Under the pieces are notes generated by a model. The model searched no databases. It was not told where the DNA came from and saw only the letters and a list, made by a program, of their open reading frames with translations. DNA of 64,000 nucleotides from Zygnema cylindricum (lineage: Eukaryota > Streptophyta > Zygnematophyceae > Zygnematales > Zygnemataceae), in assembly GCA_037447655.1 (NCBI GenBank), contig JBBHKE010000729.1, forward strand, positions 124,001 through 188,000, read 5' to 3'. The position numbers and the translations under genes are program-made. Below, piece by piece: positions 31,903-43,714 of the stretch (the stretch's first letter is position 1; every line of letters starts with the position of its first letter).

Positions 31903-33792
31903 CTAGAGTTGGCCCTTAGAAAACGAGGAGCTTATCACCTTGGGAAAAGCTGCCCGAAGAACTGCTCCTCGATACCCAAGAGAGGCCCGTTCCTCTTGGC
32001 GAACTGTTTCCACCGAGGGAATGTGGAGAATAGGCTTAGTCAGCGGTGGTCCTTGAGGGATTGGTGGAGAAAGGGATGGAGATGATCGAGGACTACGAGG
32101 GAAAGGTGTCTGTCTCCGTGTACGCCTTCTGGAGGTTTCTGGTGGAGGAGTTCCTTCGCGGGAATCGGGAGAACGTCGGTGAGGGGGAGAGTAAGCACAA
32201 ACGTCGTACTTGTAGGGTAAGACAGGTGGTCCCGGTGACCCACGGACTGCAGCGGCCGGAGAAACAGAAGGCGAAAGAGAGGATGCCTGAGGTGGAGATG
32301 GAGGAGGAGTGGAAAGCCCGAGGGAGATATGTTTTCTCTGGTCGGGTTGTAATAATACCACGACCTCCGCAGTTGAAGACCCAGCCACTGAGACAACAGT
32401 AGGATGCTCAGTGGAGGCGGCTGCAACGTTATCCGGTAAATCTACACCCATCCCCTGTTTGTTAGGTCCTGTTGTTTCCCCCCTTTCCCGCGGAAGAGGA
32501 GACTCCGGTGTAAGTTCCGAAGAAATCCCGGGAGCTGGCATCTCCGTAGGAGTTGTCTGCCCTGTAGGTTGTCTCCTCGCCGAGGGACTTGTCTCTCTAG
32601 GAGGAGCTACCTGTCCACTAAGGATCCCTCCTGATATTCTTCTGGCCTCCCTTATGAGGAGCAATTCCTGTTCGAGGGCCCTCTTCCTCTCTTCTTCAAG
32701 AGCTTCCCAATCGATAGTGACGGGTCCAGCCCCCGCCGTAGCGTGACTCTGGGATCGCAAGATGTCAACCAGTTTTTGTGTACTGCTCACCACCCTTGAG
32801 AGATCCGCAATCCCCAAACCCGGTACCTCGGGATCGGTGGGTCTAGAACGCCACAACCCCTCTGATGGTCGAACCGCCGGAGCAGAAGGAGACTTTGAGC
32901 TAGGAGAGGTGGAATCGGAAGGGAAGAACGGTTCCGCTTTAGGTCGGGGACCGCACCTGCCCTTGCGGTCCCGATGATCGAACCTGTACCCCTTCTTTGG
33001 CTCGGGTAACCCTCGCTTGCTGGTCCCTTCCCCGTCCCGTGTCCGAGGGACCGCCCCGCCGTGAGCCGGCCTGCTGGTTACGGTGTCCTGAGATGGGGTG
33101 GGTTGCTGGTAGGAAGTTGATGGTCCTCCCGGTTGCTCCGGTACGGAGGTTGGGGAGCCACTCTCGGATGAACTACTGAGTATCTCCACTACACCTCCCA
33201 TAGGGCGTACCACTCTGGCTCGATCTGACCTGGCTACCCGCTGCACCAACTCCTTCTTAACCTTCAACTCATGGAGATCATGAAGGGCTAAGATTTCTTT
33301 GCGACCCGGCCGGTTAGGATCGGTCAGGATCTTAGGATCAATGTACATTTCTACTATCGGTGCCTTAGATCGGGTATAGCGACCGACCTCGGGAAGGTGA
33401 CCAGGGACCGCTTCCTTGTGGGCCAACCCCTTTCTACGACTTTTAGGGGATAAGGGCGGCCTCTCCGCCTTCTTCGAAGCCCTAGCTCTGACTGACTCGG
33501 ACAACGTTGGGAAATTCTCGGGGGAAAAGACAGGTGGAGGTGGAGGAGAGGGTCTCCCCTCTGGGTGCGTAGGAGGAGTGTCGACCGCAACCCCCCGGGG
33601 CATCTCTCCCTGAAGAAACCGCTCTATGTGTACAGGTGAGCAAAAGGGGGGTGCTCCCTCGGGCACCTGTGACTCTTCCTCCTGGGCCACCGCTTCCTCC
33701 CTCTCCTGCTCGTCCGATCTGACACTCGGAAGATCCTTATCCTGGACTTCTCCTCCCCCCAAAGCTGACTGGAGAAGAAGATCTAAATCCCC
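31903..33792 (-). CDS. proline/serine/arginine-rich N-terminal gag region of gypsy copy D, unknown function
   Basis: An open frame of over 600 codons lies upstream of and in frame with the capsid-like part of gag, broken from it only by the TAG at 31905-31903. It is low complexity, rich in P, S, R and E, with patches such as SRRRTRRQTPFPRS and many SPP/PPP runs, and shows no domain I recognise. No ATG is seen at its upstream end, which follows a TAA at about 33793-33795, so the true start is unknown. The last 170 residues align to the beginning of copy A in the window. It looks like a disordered Gag extension, perhaps RNA binding. Confidence 0.6.
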   Translation of the reverse strand, partial: GDLDLLLQSALGGGEVQDKDLPSVRSDEQEREEAVAQEEESQVPEGAPPFCSPVHIERFLQGEMPRGVAVDTPPTHPEGRPSPPPPPVFSPENFPTLSESVRARASKKAERPPLSPKSRRKGLAHKEAVPGHLPEVGRYTRSKAPIVEMYIDPKILTDPNRPGRKEILALHDLHELKVKKELVQRVARSDRARVVRPMGGVVEILSSSSESGSPTSVPEQPGGPSTSYQQPTPSQDTVTSRPAHGGAVPRTRDGEGTSKRGLPEPKKGYRFDHRDRKGRCGPRPKAEPFFPSDSTSPSSKSPSAPAVRPSEGLWRSRPTDPEVPGLGIADLSRVVSSTQKLVDILRSQSHATAGAGPVTIDWEALEEERKRALEQELLLIREARRISGGILSGQVAPPRETSPSARRQPTGQTTPTEMPAPGISSELTPESPLPRERGETTGPNKQGMGVDLPDNVAAASTEHPTVVSVAGSSTAEVVVLLQPDQRKHISLGLSTPPPSPPQASSLSPSVSPAAAVRGSPGPPVLPYKYDVCAYSPPHRRSPDSREGTPPPETSRRRTRRQTPFPRSPRSSPSLSPPIPQGPPLTKPILHIPSVETVRQEERASLGYRGAVLRAAFPKVISSSFSKGQL

Positions 33793-33800
33793 TTATAAAA

Positions 33801-34071
33801 GTACTCCGATCTGAGCACCTATCCTCTTTAACCTAAAGAGACAGGTGGTTGTTTCACTACTGTGACTATCTGTTGGAAGCCTAACAAAAATCCTCTCAAA
33901 ATCCGCTAATCTGGTACAAAAGATTCTGGTAATCGACTCCAGAAGAAACCCAACCAGAGCCCCAAAAAGGACTACCAAAGAGAGAATCCAAATGCTTCCA
34001 CTCAAAAAAATGAAAGGATAGAAATAGAAAAATTATGTCGCAGAATTAACGATAGGAGAAAGAGGATGAAT
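33801..34071. other. region upstream of gypsy D, no clear gene
   Basis: The minus strand has a short frame (34005-33793) with a hydrophobic stretch, in frame with the gag extension but without an ATG and separated by a TAA. I could not identify a gypsy LTR or primer site here. Confidence 0.35.
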
Positions 34072-34798
34072 ATATTTTGAAGCTTCTCCACATCGGTAGT
34101 ATAGAAAAGAGTGAAAAGCACACAAAAAATCCACGAAAGGAACAATGTGCTTTTGGAGGTATAAGGGAAGTAAAGAGAGAGGATGTATTTGAGGATTTCA
34201 AGGAGTGTAAAGTGTAAGACTTAGAAATGAAAAATTCAGATCTAGGAACTATTTGTGAAAAAGGGAAAAATAAAATTATTGAGGATAGTTTCATTGAAAT
34301 TTTGGAAAAAGAGAATTGGTCGGAAAGGGAGACTTTAACGAATTCTGAGGAACGGGAAGAAGTAAAACTAGAGAGGGTTTTGTAGGATAGGGACGAGGAG
34401 GAATATTTAATGAAAAGTTTAGGGGAGGAGAAATGTTCTTTGGGGATCGAAATAGAAAGTGATAGTGGAAAGAATTCCATAGGAGAGAGTGAGGAAAGTT
34501 CAAAAACTGGGATTTGAGATGGGGCTTGCTATTTGAACTACAAGGGGGAAATCCGATTTTGTGTGGATGGAAAAGAGATGAGATGGATAAAATCTTTGCT
34601 CGGATTTATGAAAAGTGGGATGTGTGATCAGAAAGATGGAATGTTTGATTTAGCTCATCTAGAAGACCTTTTAAAATATGAGGGTATTGTCTTAAAGTTT
34701 TATGAAAAGAAAAGGAAAAAAAAAAAAAGGGGGAGGAAGTGTTTGCTTATTTGTGTGTGTGGGAGTTGAAAGGAAGATAGACTATAAAATAAAGGGAG
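34072..34798 (+). pseudogene. degenerate copia 3' coding remnant with an unrecognised E/K-rich segment
   Basis: One plus-strand frame reads through about 230 codons with stops near 34215, at 34383-34385 and at 34515-34517. The first part is rich in E, K and S and matches nothing I know. The end shows a copia RNase H remnant (KEMRWIKSLLGFMKSG, compare KELMWVKSLLGELGHLKSG in J) and, in a shifted frame, the copia C-terminus (VERKIDYKIKG). AAAATAAAGGGAG follows as a polypurine tract before the LTR. It may be a non-autonomous or chimeric element. Confidence 0.5.
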
Positions 34799-36171
34799 TG
34801 TTAATATTTGAGTATTTTCTAGGTCTGTTTTAGGAAAGAAAATGAGTTGAGGCAGTCTGACTCAAACTCCCTTCTCTAAGCACCCACACTTGTTGTAGTC
34901 AATAAAAGCTGGATAGGGAGCTAGAGCTATGGCCGCATAAGCTCTCCAGAGAGACAAGAGTAAATAAAGGATATTTTGCTAAAAAGGCATTTGACAGACC
35001 CAGAATTTGAACCTGGTACCAACTGTCCGTCAAACAAACTGTAGTAGTTAGCTCTATCCGTTAAGTCTACGATTAGTGTTAAGGTATATAGGGTTTGAAA
35101 AAAATATATACAGTCATACGTAGAAATTTTCATTTAACTAGGTTAACGACATTTAGAACATAGAACTAGTTGCGAAATAAATGGTACGGACATTTGTTTC
35201 GAGGGCACAGATACAATTTGGAAATGAATCGACGGCCGTGGTGCCAGCCACGATTATGGAGTGGGCGACGTGGCATTTTTGGGCACTGCCACTCCAGATA
35301 ACACGTGGCAAGTACTTGAGGGTTGCGCGATCTCCGGAACGCGAGATGAAAAGTCCGGATATGACACATGTCACACTATGGCGCTGTCATACGTGGACCG
35401 TATAGAAAGTACTCTGACACTTTCATGTACGGTACAGTCATGTTATTGGTCCGTACTTCAGTTGGTTCCATGTTGACGAGAATTTCACCGGTCAACACGG
35501 AACGACAACCGTTGAAATTCAACGGTGAAAAAAGATTAATTCGACAAGTCAAACTGACACCTGGCATCATCCTATTGGGTACCCGAGAAGAAAGGGACAG
35601 TACGTCGACGACGTTTTTTCCACATGGCATATTTAGAGTGGTGCCGAATATTTCCGTACATAAAGTACGGCGGCTAGCAAACTTTTTATGTACATTATGT
35701 AGTGTGCTACAATTTGATTGGTCTAGAGGGGTTGTGAGTTGGTTTTAGGACTTAGAATATTGTATGTAGGTAGCCGCCTCTCCCAGAGAGCATCTTGTAT
35801 AAAAGCCAAACTTTGGCCAGCCATAACTATCGATTTAATTGACCATTTTCAAGGATTCTTTATGCTACAAACTCAGGGGAGTCGACGCTACAAAAGGGTG
35901 TAGTTGGTCCAAGTTTTTGCCTACCCTGGTGGCTGCATTTCTAAGGGAAAGTCAAAGTGGGGAATAATATCCAAAACTCATATTCTAACTTTGCATTCGG
36001 TCATGGAACTGAGCACCTAGAAAGTCTTATTTCACAACGTGAAGCTCTAATGGGGTTCTGATTGTAAAGGGGTCAATCAAGTGGGTTTATATAAACTTGG
36101 ATTCAGCACTATCTAGATTAGCTTCTTTGGATATGCGAATTCTGTGTGGCAATGGAGCCCATAAAATTTCA
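34799..36171 (+). mobile_element. copia LTR (3' LTR of the remnant at 34072)
   Basis: It is 1373 bp, TGTTAATATT to AAAATTTCA. It carries the conserved AGTATTTTCTAGGTCT, a tRNA-like module (34991-35072), GTAC/CGTAC sites (35380-35460), ATTGG, a CTCTC/GAGAG dyad and TATAAAA at 35798-35804. Hairpins are ACTC-AGGG-GAGT (35871-35882) and CTACA/TGTAG (35888-35903). It is longer than the copia B LTR, with extra sequence after the hairpins that is shared with the LTRs at 25157 and 43715. Confidence 0.8.
34991..35072 (-). other. antisense tRNA-like module in the LTR at 34799
   Basis: On the minus strand, TAGACTTAACGGATAGAGCTA (D-arm like) is followed by CCAGGTTCAAATTCTGG (35016-35000): a 5-bp stem and the canonical T-loop sequence TTCAAAT. 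This is the best tRNA match among the LTRs. Confidence 0.55.
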
Positions 36172-38895
36172 CTTAGTTACCTTGTTGTTCACTTGTCTCT
36201 CTTGAAGTCTCTTATTGCTTCTCCTTTCTCCTTCAAACTCCGACGCTGGTTTGGAGGGTAATCTTAGGTTTCTCTAAACAACTTCATTCTCTCCCCTATC
36301 TGTGGAATCCATCTCCGGACGTTCATCATCCATTTTTGGTCTTTCCTCATTATCTTCCTCGGTTTGAATCGGATGTTGTGACTCCAAGAGAGGGTCACTC
36401 TCGATCAGTTTTTCCTCTTTCTTTACAAGGTCAGGCTGAACCGGAGTTTGATCAGAAGAATCTAAATCTAACTCATTTTCGGATTTAATTCTAATTCTCA
36501 CCAGTTTATTGTACTTAAAAGGATCTATGGACTTTCCTTCATCCATAACTACATAGGGTTTTATTAGGATTATGTCTTCTTTTCCGAGATCATAAACTTT
36601 ATATCCCTTTACATTTTCATCATACCAAAGTAAGTATCCCGACTTTCCTCTAGCATCTAGCTTTCAATCAGATTTTTTTGTGTCTAGACTAAGTGTGAAA
36701 TATTAGGTTTTCTCCCGGTCCATCTTTCATAAGGTGCTTGGTCTTTTACAGCCGAGGTAAGGACTCTATTTTTGAGATAGTTTGCACAATTCATAGCTTC
36801 TGCCCAAAAACTTTTCATTATCTTTTTATCTGTTAGTATACTACGGGCACTATCACTTAATGTCTGATTTAGTCTCTCGGCTACAACGTTTTGTTCTGGG
36901 TTCCTTGGGACAATCAATTGATGTTGAACCCTTTCCTCTTTCAAGTAATCATCAAACTCATTAGAAGTGAATTCCGCCCCATTATCACTACTCACTCTCT
37001 TTATAGGTGTCTCATGAAGCTTTTCACTCCATGCTTTATACTCCTTAAAATAAGCCGAAGAGTCAGATTTGTTTTTCAAGAAGTATACTCTAGAGTATCT
37101 AGACCAATCATCAGTGATAGTAAGCATAAATCTTTTCCCTCCAACTGATGGCACTTTGGCCGGTCCCCATATGTCAGTGTGAACCAAATCCAAAACCTTT
37201 TCACCCTTATAACTTGCGGCTTTTGGAAAAGGCAATCTATGGGCTTTTCCTTGAGCACACCCACTACAATCATCCAAAGTCTCATTATCCCCAAAAAATA
37301 TTCCCTCAACTACACCCATTTTCTTCATTTCTTTTAATCTATCTAGATGCACATGTCCCAATATTTTATGCCACATCATCATATCACTTACACCAACATA
37401 GTAAACTCTGGTCTTTCCATTACTCAAATTCAGCCTAAACATTTATTGGCTACCCTTTTCAACTGTGAAGTCCACTTCATTCTCATAGCTAGCAACAAGA
37501 CTCCTTTTTTAATACTAGTCTTAAAGCCTTTATCATCTAAGACCGACGTAGAGATAAGATTCTTGTTCAACTCCAGAACAAAAAAGAACATCGGAAAAAG
37601 TGACTATAGATGTCTTTCCATCAACAAAGACTATCAGATCCACTGATCCCACTAAATTAGTGGTCACTATTCTCCCACCCCCATACTCTATCTCTACAAT
37701 AAGGATTTTTCTCATTTTGGTAAACAATGGTTTTTCTCACATATATGCATAGAGACTTATGAATCAATGATCCATCCTTCTTAAAGAGCTTCTTTCACTC
37801 CACCAAAAATACACATTTACCTCTTTTGAATCTCCAGCTCACCTTTCATCTCCAACTCCTCGTTGAGGAGAAGTTCTCGATCGTCATCATCGCAATCCTC
37901 TTCATGACTTGTGTCACCACAAATGAGTTCTATTTCCTTGTGGCTTGTTTTCTTATTGGTTCCTCCTTCAATCTCAACATCGTCAACTTAGTGCACTTCG
38001 CCATGTAGTGTCCCGACATCTTACAAAAGTGGCAAAGCCCCTTCGGAGCCCTTGGTTCAGATCCGTCATGGTTTCCTCTTCCTCCTCCACCAAAGTTCTC
38101 ATAAGGTTTCTTGGAATCCTTATCCCCCAAGTTAGTTCCATCACCCAATGCTTGAACACTCTTTCCTCCCCTACGAATCTCAATTGTGCTTTCCCGAACC
38201 AAAATCATCTCCACAACGGAGTTCCAAATCCAAAGATGATATGACAAATCCAAAACCCTGTTAATAATTTTCTCAAAATCATCTATGAGTTTCATTAACA
38301 AATTATTCACCTTTTCTTTCTCAATCTCCTTTTTCCCTGCACTCTCCAACTCCATGAATAACCCTGCAAAATCATTACAAAAATCTAACATCTTTCCCCC
38401 TTTGTACATATATGCCTGTACATTTTGATGTGCTTGCTTCTGTTGCTGGATCGTACCACTCTTGTAAATGTCGACAAGAGCTTCCCACAACTCGCTTGCC
38501 CACTCCACATGAAGATGAGGTGTAGCCACTCCCTAAAGAGACGCCCGAGTATAAAATGAGTCGACATGGTATTGTTGAAATCCCAAACTTCAGTATCATT
38601 CGCCTCTATTTTTGTTAGAAGTGCTGATCCACTACCCATCGGTGTGATTTGCTCTTTCCCCTTCTCCTTCCCTATGTCCGACATGATGCTTTCTCCAACA
38701 TCCTCTACCCCATCTGCCCGTGCAGATCCGCCTATGAACTGATATCCTCTAAACCCTGGTGGAACTCTTAGTTTAGCGGATGGCCAACTCTCACGGCCAC
38801 TCACAATGCCCCATAACTATTTTTCAAACAATGCACCCCTCATCATGGTTTCCCAATAGATGAATCATATCCTATAAAAAATGGGCATCCTAAAG
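36172..38895 (-). pseudogene. copia F gag to integrase, degenerate
   Basis: The minus strand has a gag start with ATG lost in the mutated primer site, gag (38804-37930) with CHFCKMSGHYMAKC, a decayed protease (37727-37533), integrase (37442-36684: HHCC finger, VHTDIWGP, VSSDNGAEFTS, AERLNQTLS) and the linker up to about 36180. RT and RNase H are missing: at 36171 the reading meets the end of a plus-strand LTR. It is related to but clearly diverged from copia B. Confidence 0.8.
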
Positions 38896-38910
38896 AGTAG
38901 GCCGATAACC
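38896..38910 (-). promoter_or_regulatory. mutated primer-binding site of copia F
   Basis: GGTTATCGGCC on the minus strand is a damaged version of the GGTTATGGGCCCACC site of copia B and I. The embedded ATG is lost. Confidence 0.55.
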
Positions 38911-39869
38911 TATAAATCCATGACCTCCATTGGTACACAGAATGTCCAGTTTATATGAAACCTCTAAAGATAAAATATGCACTTTTGAATTTGGCAATAA
39001 ATAAGTCCCACCCTAGGACGCAAAAATAGTGATCGACTACATCCGTGTGTAGCCTTAACTCTAAGTTCGCTGCAAAAAGAATCACTGAAATTGGTCCCTT
39101 GAGCAATATGTTATGGCTGACAAAAGTTTGCCAATAAGTACAAGTGCTCTCTGGAAGAGAGGTTGAAAAACCAAAAATATTATAAGTCCTAAACTACCTC
39201 TCTAAACTTATTACTAGGACACTCAACTAATCACAGGAGTGTTAAGTACAAGAAGGTATAGGTAGCGCTGTACTTCTTGTACGGCCATAGTACAACATGG
39301 GCGTTCCGCTGACGCTTGTTAGTTCCGGAGAAGTAGTTGCCCCTCGCGCGATATCCGTTGTCCAACCATATGTTGCCACGTGTCATCCGCCGACATCTGG
39401 ACCACAAACTGCCAAACTGACATTGACATTCGGCTCCACTATGAGCCGTTTGATCAGATTCAAACATTTGATTATGTCCGCAAAATTTAATGTCGATTTG
39501 TATATTTCGTGTGGTCCCAATTTCGTGCGGACCGGTATATTTTCATGCATAAATTGTACCGTAATTAGTTGAATGGAATAATTGGCGCTGTAGCTCTTTA
39601 AAAAAATATCGCAGCATATATGTGTATCGCTTTCTACAAGGTCTACTGGATAAGGCGGATGGTTAATCCGTACGGCGGTCATCCGGAGGTCACCGGATCG
39701 AATCCCAAAAGTGACCCCCTATCTTTTGCAGAAACCTGTAGAACTATCTGCATGTCCCCTTGCTAGCAAGGGACAGTCATGGCTGCTTGCATGCCATCAG
39801 TGACTACGACAAGTGTGAGGGCTGCACTAAGACCAGAATACATACTACAAAATACTTCATTTTTCAACA
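38911..39869 (-). mobile_element. 5' LTR of copia F
   Basis: On the minus strand it starts TGTTGAAAAATGAAGTATTTTG at 39869 and ends at the primer site. It contains an antisense tRNA-like module (39638-39719 on the plus strand), several GTAC sites (39245-39295), and weak versions of the leader hairpins (CTACA/TGTAG at 39036-39051). Confidence 0.7.
39638..39719 (+). other. tRNA-like module in the copia F LTR
   Basis: CTACTGGATAAGG (39643-39655) resembles a tRNA D-arm/A-box and GGATCGAATCC (39695-39705) a B-box, 40 nt apart. It lies opposite to the LTR sense direction, as in the other LTRs. Confidence 0.5.
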
Positions 39870-42599
39870 ATATATAGTATTTTTGTTCGAAATAATTTGC
39901 TATACTAAGTTCAACATAATCCAAACATTTGTAGAAGAGTACCCTTGTCGACATTAAGCATTTAATGAAATGTAAGAATCCATCGGCGATGTTATAACAA
40001 AACCTTATTTTGATTAGACAAACAACATCTAAACAAAAAAAAAAAATTATGAATCTGCGCTAGTTGTACATGACACACTTCCCGTTCTAAAAGAGTAAGG
40101 TTAATATGAAAATATAAATTTCGCTCGTGTTTTCAAAATTTAAATACAAAAACAAATTTCATGCATTGCATACTAAACACAACGATTTGTAGACTGTTTA
40201 TAAGCTTGGTGAAATCATTTTTTTACAACAATTTGAGTATCTAAGAAATAAAATCAACTAAAGAAAGTAACGAGGATTTGACACATAAAAAGAACTACCT
40301 TAAAAATTGTTTACACTTTTTCTATGCTAGAATCTCCCCTAAAAATTCATCATATAGCACCATAATTGCAAGCGTTTATGTTGTTGGTTTTGGAAACCTT
40401 TAGTCCTCTCTATATCTCGTGTGTGAGAGAAGAGAGTTTAGACTAAGCTGGTTTTTGTGTACCGACTGAGTTGACGTAGACAAGATGTGGTGTGGTATAT
40501 AACTCCAAAGGGAGTTCACAGATTTGGTAAATTCTATGTACACGTGTCGGTCCGTGGGGAAGTCAAGCTTGGTTGAGTTGGTTGACAAAGTACGTAGTTA
40601 CTTGAGGGACCAGATTTACAAGTGGAGGTTCATCTTCGGTGATGAATGAATACGCGGACGGCGGACGAAGTTCGCCGTCATTTTTGGAAGAGAAATATTG
40701 ACCAAGCCGTCATTTCAGCAGACTAACTTTGACTGCGTACTTTAGCAGCGGCTATGGTTAAGGATTGATGTAAATACTTGTAACGTAGATGGCAGGGTTT
40801 AGTTTGATTAATGTTTAGTGTACCAACACACCACAGTATTTGTGGTACGGTGTAGATCAGCTGTAGGTTCACATTGTATATGTAGGACTTAGAATATTTT
40901 TGGACTTAGGAATTCTGTGAATGAAAAACTGCAAAGCAGTTTTGTGTCTTTTTGAATTGCAAGATCATTGTGATCTTTTGACAGAACGCTGTGAAATCTG
41001 CATGTGGTTTTTTTGTTATACTATTTATATTGTGGAAAATTTTCAGACCTATTGTATGTTTGGTTTGCTTGGGGCTTCATTGTTAAGTCGGTCCTTTTTG
41101 TGGATTCCGTGAGAGTTTCCTCTTTTTTAATCTGAATATTATAGCAACAGCTGGTGCTTCTTCTTCTTCCTAAGGGTCACCGATTGTCTCAAATCAACAT
41201 ATGTTAGTTATAGTAGAAAATTGTTCGTGTAGTAGTTTGTTCCATATTATCAAAATGATGTTTCTTAGATTATATTATACACTTACATGTAAAAAACAAC
41301 AATATGTATATTGTTGCAAAATAACGTGAAGAACTACAACTTCTTAACACTTCTGTGAAAACGGTGAATCTTCATAAGGTGGTAGCCATGGTCAAATAGA
41401 TTATCAAAAGCTAGTATGGAGTCAAGCATAAACCCAATTTTCGACAATAGCCAACGTATTGGGAAATAAAAACATGCGCAAAGTTTTTCACGTGGAATTT
41501 TACAATTGGGGGAGTGAGGGGCGGAGCTTGTAATAAAAACAACTAAACAAAAAGGGAAAACACTAAATAGAAGCAGATGAATGATAAGATACAAAGAATG
41601 TTACGCCGATAGTTAATCATTGTTACCTTTGTAAAGATAAAGAAGTTGAAGTACAGCCTACACGATGGTCGGAGACATCGACGAATGTTAAACATTACAA
41701 TGTAAGGAATAAAAAAATCAAAGAATCACAAAAAAAATGACAACCATAAGTGCTCCCCTAATTGCAAATTGATAAGAACGTGAGGTAGGAAAGTGAAAAA
41801 TAGAAAAGTGGTCGAATGGACAAAAACATGCAACATTATAAACGTTTATTAAAAAGTTGAGTACGAAGGCCAATCGATCAATCAAAAATATAAGTGGGTA
41901 TTCTTAAGGGCTCCAAAAGCGACAACGCTAGAAGTGGGCGAGTTCAAGTCACGCCATCCCCTTGATTGGCACAACCTAGGAAGCCCCAAGTTTGTAGTGC
42001 AATTTTTTGTCATTTGATAATAAGTAATCTATTTAAAAGTATGAAAAAGGTATAGCACAACAAAACAAGAAAAAATACAATTATCATTTCTTCGCTACCA
42101 AATAGTTAATTCACACATTAACAGTCAACGCTTGAGACGAACTGTACAGTGTATTAAGCACTAAATAATGAACCAACAAAAGATCGATGTCCAAAATGAG
42201 AGAGGGTTGACAACATTGAAGCGATTTCGGCCAATCTGCCAATTTGCACATTGTACGCCCAATCCATTTTTTAAACATTGACTTGAATGTGTCATGTTTA
42301 CTACACCCTTCTATCATAAAATGAATGTATCACCAACAACATTAGTACAAGTTGATAAAAGCAAATATAAAGGTTTGTGGGATATTTTCTTACTTCAGTT
42401 TATGGAATTTTTGTTCATGTCTATTCAGTTCTCGACTTTGTACAAAATGAAAAATCAAACATAAAACTTAAAAAGAGCAAAAAGTCAAAAATCATTTGAC
42501 ATCAACATTCGACATCTACCATCTAACCACCCAAAAATCTTCCACCATCTACTGTATCCACACCATCCACCATTTATTATTCACCATCCCAATTCTATC
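39870..42599. other. AT-rich intergenic region, no gene recognised
   Basis: There are only short ORFs without recognisable domains. A small perfect hairpin (GACGGCG/CGCCGTC near 40655-40680) and another (AACTGC/GCAGTT near 40927-40941) are seen. 41893-41965 has a tRNA-like look (GAGTTCAAGTC B-box-like at about 41938-41950) but no convincing cloverleaf. Confidence 0.5.
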
Positions 42600-43710
42600 C
42601 TATTTCACTCACGTTGACCTTTTATTTTATTTCTAGAATCATCTTTCTATGTTACTAATTTTCAGTAAAGCGGCACAATCTTCTTCCTTCTCATTCACAC
42701 TCCTACTTCTAAGTTCTTCCAAACGAGGACACTCCTCCATATGGTGAACCGATTCTCTACAAAAGAAGCAAACCCCTTTTTCCAAAGCTCCCCTTTCTTT
42801 TTTTATCCCTCTCTTTCCACTGAAGTTTTGATAAGGTTTACCTTTGTCTTTCTTCCTCTCATGACACTTTCGCTCGTCACCACCGCTTTTCTCATCACGC
42901 TTCCGCCAGTCACCACCAGCTGTAAATACATTCACCCTGTCACTTCCCCTACGAAGCTCCAAAAAGCTTTCCCTAACAAGAATCATCCCCATGGTAATGC
43001 TCCAAATCCATGAGGAGCCATCCATTACTTACATACGGTAAATGATGTCTTCGTATTCATTTGGGAGTTTTGTGATTAGTGTATAAATCTTTCTCTCCTC
43101 AGATTCTACATATACCGCGCTAGCAAGCTCAATATATAACGCAGTAATATCATTGCAAAACTCCATCATGCTACCACCTTTATACACTTAGGCCTCTATT
43201 TCCTGTTTTACTAACTGTTGCCTCTGTATACTCTCACTCTTGTAGATCTACTTTAGTGTTTCCCTGATTTTCCGAAGACTTGGTTAGATTTAAAAGAGTG
43301 ATAGCTATAGACTTAGACACATTTCTAAGTATGAGATGTTTTGCTATAATGTTTTATACTCCCAAATTTTACTGTCATTTTCTTTAGTTTTACTTAAAAC
43401 CCCTACTAGTGCAGCTGTATCATAGAGCCTAGCTCCCCTCACCATAGGTGTCCTTTTATCCTTTTCCCCATTTTCTCGTTCTATTGCAATAATTTTCATT
43501 CACCTTCCGTTGCATCTAATCTTTGGTTGGTATCTTGGAAAGGCCCAGATGAATCTTCATAGTAAGGTCCACCAAAGCCATGTGGCGCACACCTCACTTG
43601 TTCGAAACAATTCCCCACAGGTGCTTTTCGAAAAGCAATCCCTCCATCGTAAACTCCCAATAAGTGAAGTCTGTTCCATCAAACATAGGCACCCTAGATG
43701 GTGGGCCCAT
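42600..43710 (-). pseudogene. copia I gag, truncated
   Basis: The minus strand starts at the ATG inside the primer-binding site (43710-43708) with MGPPSRVPMFDGTDF, matching the copia B start MGPPSRVPIFNGTGF. Stops follow soon after. The C-terminal part (43025-42639) has a zinc knuckle CFFCRESVHHMEEC. Nothing of protease or pol follows. An in-frame TAG lies immediately upstream of the ATG, at the LTR end, so in this copy translation could only start at the primer-site ATG. Confidence 0.7.
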
Positions 43711-43714
43711 AACC
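43700..43714 (-). promoter_or_regulatory. primer-binding site of copia I
   Basis: The plus strand reads GGTGGGCCCATAACC, identical to the initiator tRNA-Met anticodon arm. On the element strand the site is the same as in copia B, although the surrounding LTR and gag are diverged. Confidence 0.75.

Larger units (their letters stand above)
26294..33800 (-). mobile_element. gypsy copy D (gag to RT), 3'-truncated
   Basis: The minus strand carries the long proline-rich gag N-terminus, gag, protease, conserved UAG, DNMT and RT, ending in the RNase H junction at QWTEE. RNase H, integrase and PHD are missing. It overlaps copy C in DNMT and RT content, so it is a separate insertion. It gives the most complete view of the gag end of this family. 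Confidence 0.85.

Noticed and set aside
31903-32402. Plus-strand ORFs opposite gypsy D gag
   Set aside because: They are shadows of the long minus-strand frame and have arginine/glutamate-rich composition typical of antisense to proline-rich coding sequence.
33793-34005. Short hydrophobic ORF upstream of gypsy D gag as a signal or membrane anchor
   Set aside because: It has no ATG, is T-rich, and a TAA separates it from the gag extension. The hydrophobic run is probably a composition effect.
40921-41112. 63-codon ORF in the 39870-42600 gap
   Set aside because: Short, no domain, no promoter or partner. I treat it as chance.
41893-41965. Possible tRNA gene or SINE with GAGTTCAAGTC B-box
   Set aside because: A T-arm-like block is visible but acceptor and anticodon stems do not pair convincingly. 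It needs a covariance-model search.
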